This document shows positions 13,001 through 19,000 of a DNA stretch of 64,000 bases, in pieces (the first letter of the stretch is position 1; every line of letters starts with the position of its first letter). A model generated the notes under the pieces. That model worked only from the letters and a program-made list of their open reading frames with translations. It did no database searches and was not told where the DNA came from. The stretch lies in NCBI GenBank assembly GCA_031761405.1, contig JASEVX010000001.1, forward strand, positions 24,519,346-24,583,345. The letters run 5' to 3'. Made by a program: the position numbers and the translations under genes. Source of the DNA: Serripes groenlandicus (Eukaryota > Mollusca > Bivalvia > Cardiida > Cardiidae).

Positions 13001-16000
13001 ATAAATAAAGTTTAAGAACTTTGTCTCTCACTCACAGTGTCTGCACTGTTACACTTGTTATTGTTGAATCCATGATTCATATTTCTGTTTTGATACTTAA
13101 AGTGGTCATTAAAATGATTTACTACTAATACTAATAAAGTCTAATACTATTTGTCAAATGAATACAGGTTTTGAAACAAATAATTTTGTTTTTTAGCCAT
13201 TTCGGCGAAAATTGTTTTGGCTAGTTGGTTTCACATTTGGCCAGTTGAAATTTTAGGCACTGGCCAAATTCGCAAGTGCACAAAAAAGTTAATTTCTAGC
13301 CCTGCTGTTAATCCAGGGGTTGTGAGTTCCAACCCTAGCTTGAACAATATTCTTTCCGACAGTTTACAAAGGTCACTGTGACAAGCGTCATTTGTCTTCC
13401 ACCAATGGGCTAACAGTCTATGTGGAAAAGCAGCCAGTTGCTTGGAAAGACTGTTGTGCAGAGTACTAGTATGAGATAGCCAGGAAATACATGAGTATGT
13501 GAACTGGCCACCATGATATGACTGAACAATTGTTGAACACAACATTAAACCCCAATCAATCAATCATTTATGGGAATATCCTGCAATTTTGAGGTCACAT
13601 TTCCGAAACATTAATTAAAAAATATTACTTGAGTTTAAAACTTAATAAAAGGTTACTGTTACAGATAGTCGATCGGAATGACGCTGATACAAAACTCAAG
13701 CCTAACTCAGACAAACCATTGAATGGAGTTGGACGATCCAGTCCCTCGGTTCCGACTGAAGGTAGGGTAACCCCCACTATCCCACAGTCTCCACCAATCA
13801 CTATCGGACAAATTATCTCATTGATTGCTGATGCAGAAAAATTAACAAATATGGTAGGTATCTTTCATTATTCACAAACTTAACCCTTTCCCACATACAA
13901 CAAATCTGCAGCAGACGATTTTTAAAACATAGTGACAAAAACCTGAAAATACTCCATAAAAGATAGCTTTATTGTTAAATAAAGTCGAAAACATTGTGGC
14001 AAAAGGAGAAATTGCTCGTTTTGAGCAATTTCTTCTTTGGTCACAATGTTTTCAAAAGTCGTCTGCTTCTATTGCGTCTGCAGGTGGGAAAGGGTTAAAT
14101 GAATGGTGCATATCTGTACTGTTTTCAAAAAAGACTCCTTGTGTTTAGTTGTATTTTATAGTCGGGGTTATATTGTTGACTAATGGGTATTGAAGTAGTA
14201 TTTATAAACATCTATGTGATGTACTGATATTTTTAGCTCACCTGAGCACAAAGTGCTTAAGGTGAGTTATTGTGATCGCCTTTTGTTCAGTGTCCAGTGG
14301 GTCAATTGGGATGGAACTTGACAGAAAGCATCCTCTCAATCTCCTCACCAGAATTCCTTAAAATATTTGGGATCCATGCAGATCCATGCAGAATGGCAAC
14401 CAAGCGGAAAAAAACTTAGCAATTTTTCTTCTCCCAAACTGGTTGGCCGATTTTCAAATGATTTTGTAGAAATGTTCCTTGGGTGACCCTTTATCAGATT
14501 CCTTCAAGTCATGTTGATTGGTCAAAAATCATGGCCCCCAGGAGACGGGGCTTTTTAGCTCTACTGGCCAAAGGCCAGAAGGGCTTATGTCGTGGCGATT
14601 TGTCCGTCGTGCGTCCGTGCGTCCGTAAACAATTTCTTGTTAACACGATACAGTCTTCACTTTTGATTGTATCTCAACTAAACTTATACAGTAGTTAGAT
14701 ATCCATGAGAGCTCGGTTCCTTTCGAAAACCAGCCAGATCCGCCCATGCATGACTGGATTATGGCCCTTGAAATGGTCAAAATTGCTATAAAAGAGCTTG
14801 TTAACACGATACAGTCTTCTTTTTTTATTGTATCTCAACTAAACTTATACAGTAGTTAGATATCCATAAGAGCTCGGTTCCTTACGAAAACCAGCCAGAT
14901 CCGCCCATGCATGACTGGATTATGGCCCTTGAATTGGTCAAAATTGCTATAAAAGAGCTTGTTAACACGATACAGTCTTCACTTTTGATTGTATCTCAAC
15001 CAAACTTATACAGTAGTTAGATATCCATGAGAGCTCAGTTCCTTTCGTAAACCAGCCCGATCCGCCCATGCAAGACTGGATTATGGCCCTTGAAATTGTC
15101 CAAATTGCTATAATTGAGCATGTGAACACAATAGAGGCTCCATTTACTATCTGATCTTCACCAAACTTAGATAGTAGTTAAATATTGATGAGAGCTTGGT
15201 TCCTTTTGAAAATCAGCAAGATCCGCCCATGCAAGATTGGATTATGGTCCATGAAATTGTAAAAATTGCTATAATACAGCTTGTGAACACAAAAGAGCCT
15301 CCATTTACTATCCGATCTTCACCATACATACATGCTCTGGATTGAAAATGACCAAAGAACCATACCAGTAGAGCATAGGCCCTCATGGGCCTCTTGTGTT
15401 ACTTATATGTCTATAGTGGAAACTTAAAAATCTTCTCCTCCGAAAGTGTAAGGCTGATTAACAAATAATTTTGTAGAAATGTTCCTTGGGTGAACCTCTA
15501 TCAGACTTCTTCAAGCCATGTTGATTGGTAAAAAAACATGGCCGCCAGGGGCAGGGCTTTTTTTCCTTATATGACTATAGTTGAAACTTAAAAAATCTTC
15601 TCCTCCGAAAGTGTAAGGCTGATTTTCAAATAATTTTGACCCTCTATCAGATTCCTTCAAGCCTCCTCAAAAATCATGAATGATGTTAGTAGTTGGCTTA
15701 ATAAAAGTCAAAATGAAATTAAGTAGGTATAACACTGTATTATAGTCAACATATACCTTACCCTTTTGCAGCAGACAACTTTCGAAAACATCGTGGCAAA
15801 AGGAGAAATTATCCATCATGAGCAATTTCTGCATTTGCCAAAATGTTTTCAACTATATGCAGTAATTAAACTTTCATTTCTAGAGATTTTCAATTATTTT
15901 TACCTGGATGAATTTAGTCGTCTGCTCCAGATTTGTTGTTTGTGGGTTGAATATTTCTTCAAGTGGTGTAATTTTTTACAGGTACCTAATTTGATAGAAA

Positions 16001-19000
16001 CTTCAGTTCTTCCAAGATTTTCAGGATTGAATGAAGAAATGACCAACTCATTTAAAGGTATGTTATGTTGATATCTAGTTCTACGAATTTCTTGAAAGGT
16101 ATTATTTTTTTTAAAGTGATGGTTTTAACCTCTTTTTTTACCCAAATAAAGGCATTTTCTGCCGTCTCTGTCAGAAGACTTTTAAAAGATGTGGCAATGA
16201 GCAAATTGAGCAATTTCTGCGTTTGCCACAATGTTTTCAACACTTTTAAATACTTAAACTTTCATTCGTAAAGAATTTCCATAGTTTTGTCAAATTGTTT
16301 TCAAAGTCACCTGAAGAGTATTTTTAACTTTTTTAACCCTCTTCCCAAAAACAACAAATCTGCAGCAGACGGCTTTGAAAACATCTCTGCAAACCTATTA
16401 ACCCTTTCCCTCATACGACATTTCTGAAGCAGACGACTTTGAACGTATTTTGTCAAAACATAGAAAATCTCTATAATTGAATGGATAACCTATGACAAAA
16501 AGTGGAAAACATTGTGACAAAAGGAGAAATTGCACGTTCTGTGCAATTTCTTCTTTTGTCACTATGTTTTCAAAAGACGTCTGCTGCAAATGCGTCGGAA
16601 TGCGTCTGCAAGTGGGAAAGGGTTAAACATCTCTATGAATGAAAGTATAACAATTGAATGGAGTAACAACATCTCGATAACCCTCAATGGCCATATTTCA
16701 AAAACTTTGGCCCCTTTTTCTGAACAAAAGTTTGGGGTGGGGTTGGTCCCTTTTCAAATTTTTTTAGAAGCATCTCTAAGATTTGAAATCATTGTGGCAA
16801 AAGGAGAAATTGCTTGTTTTGAGCAATTACTTCTTTTGGCAAAATAATTTCAAAAGCTGTCTGCTGAAGAGGCGTCAGAAAGTGTCTATATGTGGGAAAG
16901 GGTTAAGTATGCAACTCTAACTTTAACTTTAACCCTTTCCCAGACGACTTTTGAAAACATTGTGACAAAAGGAGAATTTGCTCATTATGAGTAATTTACC
17001 CTTTTGCCACATTGCCACAATGTTTTCAACTTTATTACATATACATGTAATACTTTCTTATTGAAGAGCTATATCATAGTTTTGCTCAAATGCTGTTTCT
17101 GTTGTCTGCTGAGATTTGTTGTATGTGGGAAAGGCTTAATCACCAACTGAATGTCAGTTTTCTTTTTTACATCACTCAATACAGATTGCAACAACTGCGG
17201 GAATAGGAAAACAAATTGAACAGAATAATTTCTTTTTTGTTTCTACAATGTCTACTTCTCTGTTTCAGACAAAACTTTTCATTTATCTGATCTTTTCAGC
17301 AGAAGTTTTCAATTTGATAGAATCTCTTACCCTTTGCAACATACAACAAATCTGCAGCAGATGCTTTTGGAAACACCTAGATAAAGATTGGGAAAATCTC
17401 TCTAAATGAAAGTACAGTCAAACTAGCGATCAGCAGCCACCCAAGGGACATGATAAAACTAGCTGCTTAAGACAGGTGGCTGCTGATCAAATTTCATGAC
17501 TTGGTCGGATTTGTTCCAAGTTTTGTCAGTTCATATAATATTACATGTAACTGTTAGGAATAGTCATTACATTGCAAATAGTAAATTGTCTTTATAAACT
17601 TGTATTTAAACATTGTTATGAAGATTTGTAGCTTTTTTCTATCAAGTATTTCATTGTGCTATCTATTATTTAGTTTAAACCGACTTTTACAACTAACTTG
17701 ACTATCAAATATTTGTTTACTTCACTTTGGAATTCGCCGAATAACATATCCGGAAAAAATAGCGTCCGAATCTACGTCTATGACTTGCACAAAATTTTAC
17801 TCGATAATCTTTAGATTTAAAATGAAAATGGGAATATTAATTGACTTGGGGCTTTAAAGTGGACATTAACTTTCATTTTAATATATAAATGTACTGTCTT
17901 TCGGTCAAAAACGCTCATAAATATCTTTTTCAATTTATCAATTTTGCCCGACATCATAAACATAAAAGAAACCAAAATTGCAACTTCTTGTTGATGAATC
18001 ATGCAACTATCATTCGGCACACGTCGGCTGTTTTCGGTACCCTACCGGTAGATCTAACATGTAAACAGCTTACGCGTATGAAAAAACCCGATAATGTGAT
18101 TGTCACAGTATGCTTTATGACCTGTATGTATTAAACACCGATAATTTAACACCTGGCGAATCTGGGTCGCCGCTGATCGTATGTGACCGCTCACACAAGT
18201 TTGACTGTATAATTAATGAATAGTGTTCAAAAGTTGTCTGCTGCAGATGCGTTGTAATATGTCTACAAGTGGCAGAGGGTTAGATATGTAATTTCTATTT
18301 TTTTTCTTCCACAAAAAGTGTGTATAGATGAATGCTGTAGTGTGATACAGAGCAAACTTCCGCAGTACCGTACGTATATTGTGACTGATGTGACCAATCA
18401 GTGTCTGGTACATATAAAACAAGTTAACGACATTCCTAGACTCTACAGACGGACCAATCGGGATGTAAGTACATTTGTTATTAAACCCTTTCCCTCATAA
18501 GACAATTCTGCAGCAGACGACTTTGAACATATTTTGTCAAAAAATAGGGAATCTCTCTAATTGAATGGATAACCTATGACTAAAAGTGGAAAACATTGTG
18601 GCAAAAGGAGAAATTGCTCGTTTTGAGCAATTTCTGCTTTTGTCACTATGTTTTCAAAAAGCCGTCTGCTGCAGAGGCGTCAGAAAGCGTCTATATGCGG
18701 GAAAGGGTTAACTGAAATAATGTTGAAAAACCGCAAAACCCCAAACAAAACAATCATTTGGTATTGTATTTCAAATCCTATTGGTGCAGCCTTCCATGGA
18801 TAGTTTATGTTTATGGATCTCTTCTCTATTGTCTGTCAGTAATTATTTAATCCTTTCCCACTTGTAGATGAATTCTGAATCATCTGTAGCAGGCGACTAT
18901 TGAAAACATTGTGGCAAAAGGCAAAATTGCTCATAATGAGTAATTCCCCCATTTGTCACAATGTTTTCAACTTTGTTTAATAATTTTAAAAAGTCATCTA

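Larger units (their letters stand above)
11310..13567 (+). mobile_element. SINE-A copy split by a hAT-like insertion
   Basis: A tRNA-like head (gctcaagtcagtagcg) precedes the insertion; the B-box part (ggttgtgagttcca), body and (TCAA)n tail follow it. Perfect 13-bp target duplications ttatgggaatatc flank it at 11297-11309 and 13568-13580. Without the insert, the two halves join as in the other SINE-A copies. Confidence 0.85.
14236..15720 (+). mobile_element. AGCTCACCTGAGCAC-family repeat, interrupted
   Basis: Begins ttagctcacctgagcacaaa and includes two diverged copies of a module (ccttgggtgaccct, tgttgattgg, catggcc, cttctcctccgaaagtg). The region 14553-15400 is a different element inserted after ggggcttttt; the host resumes at ttacttatatgtctatag. 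Confidence 0.6.
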
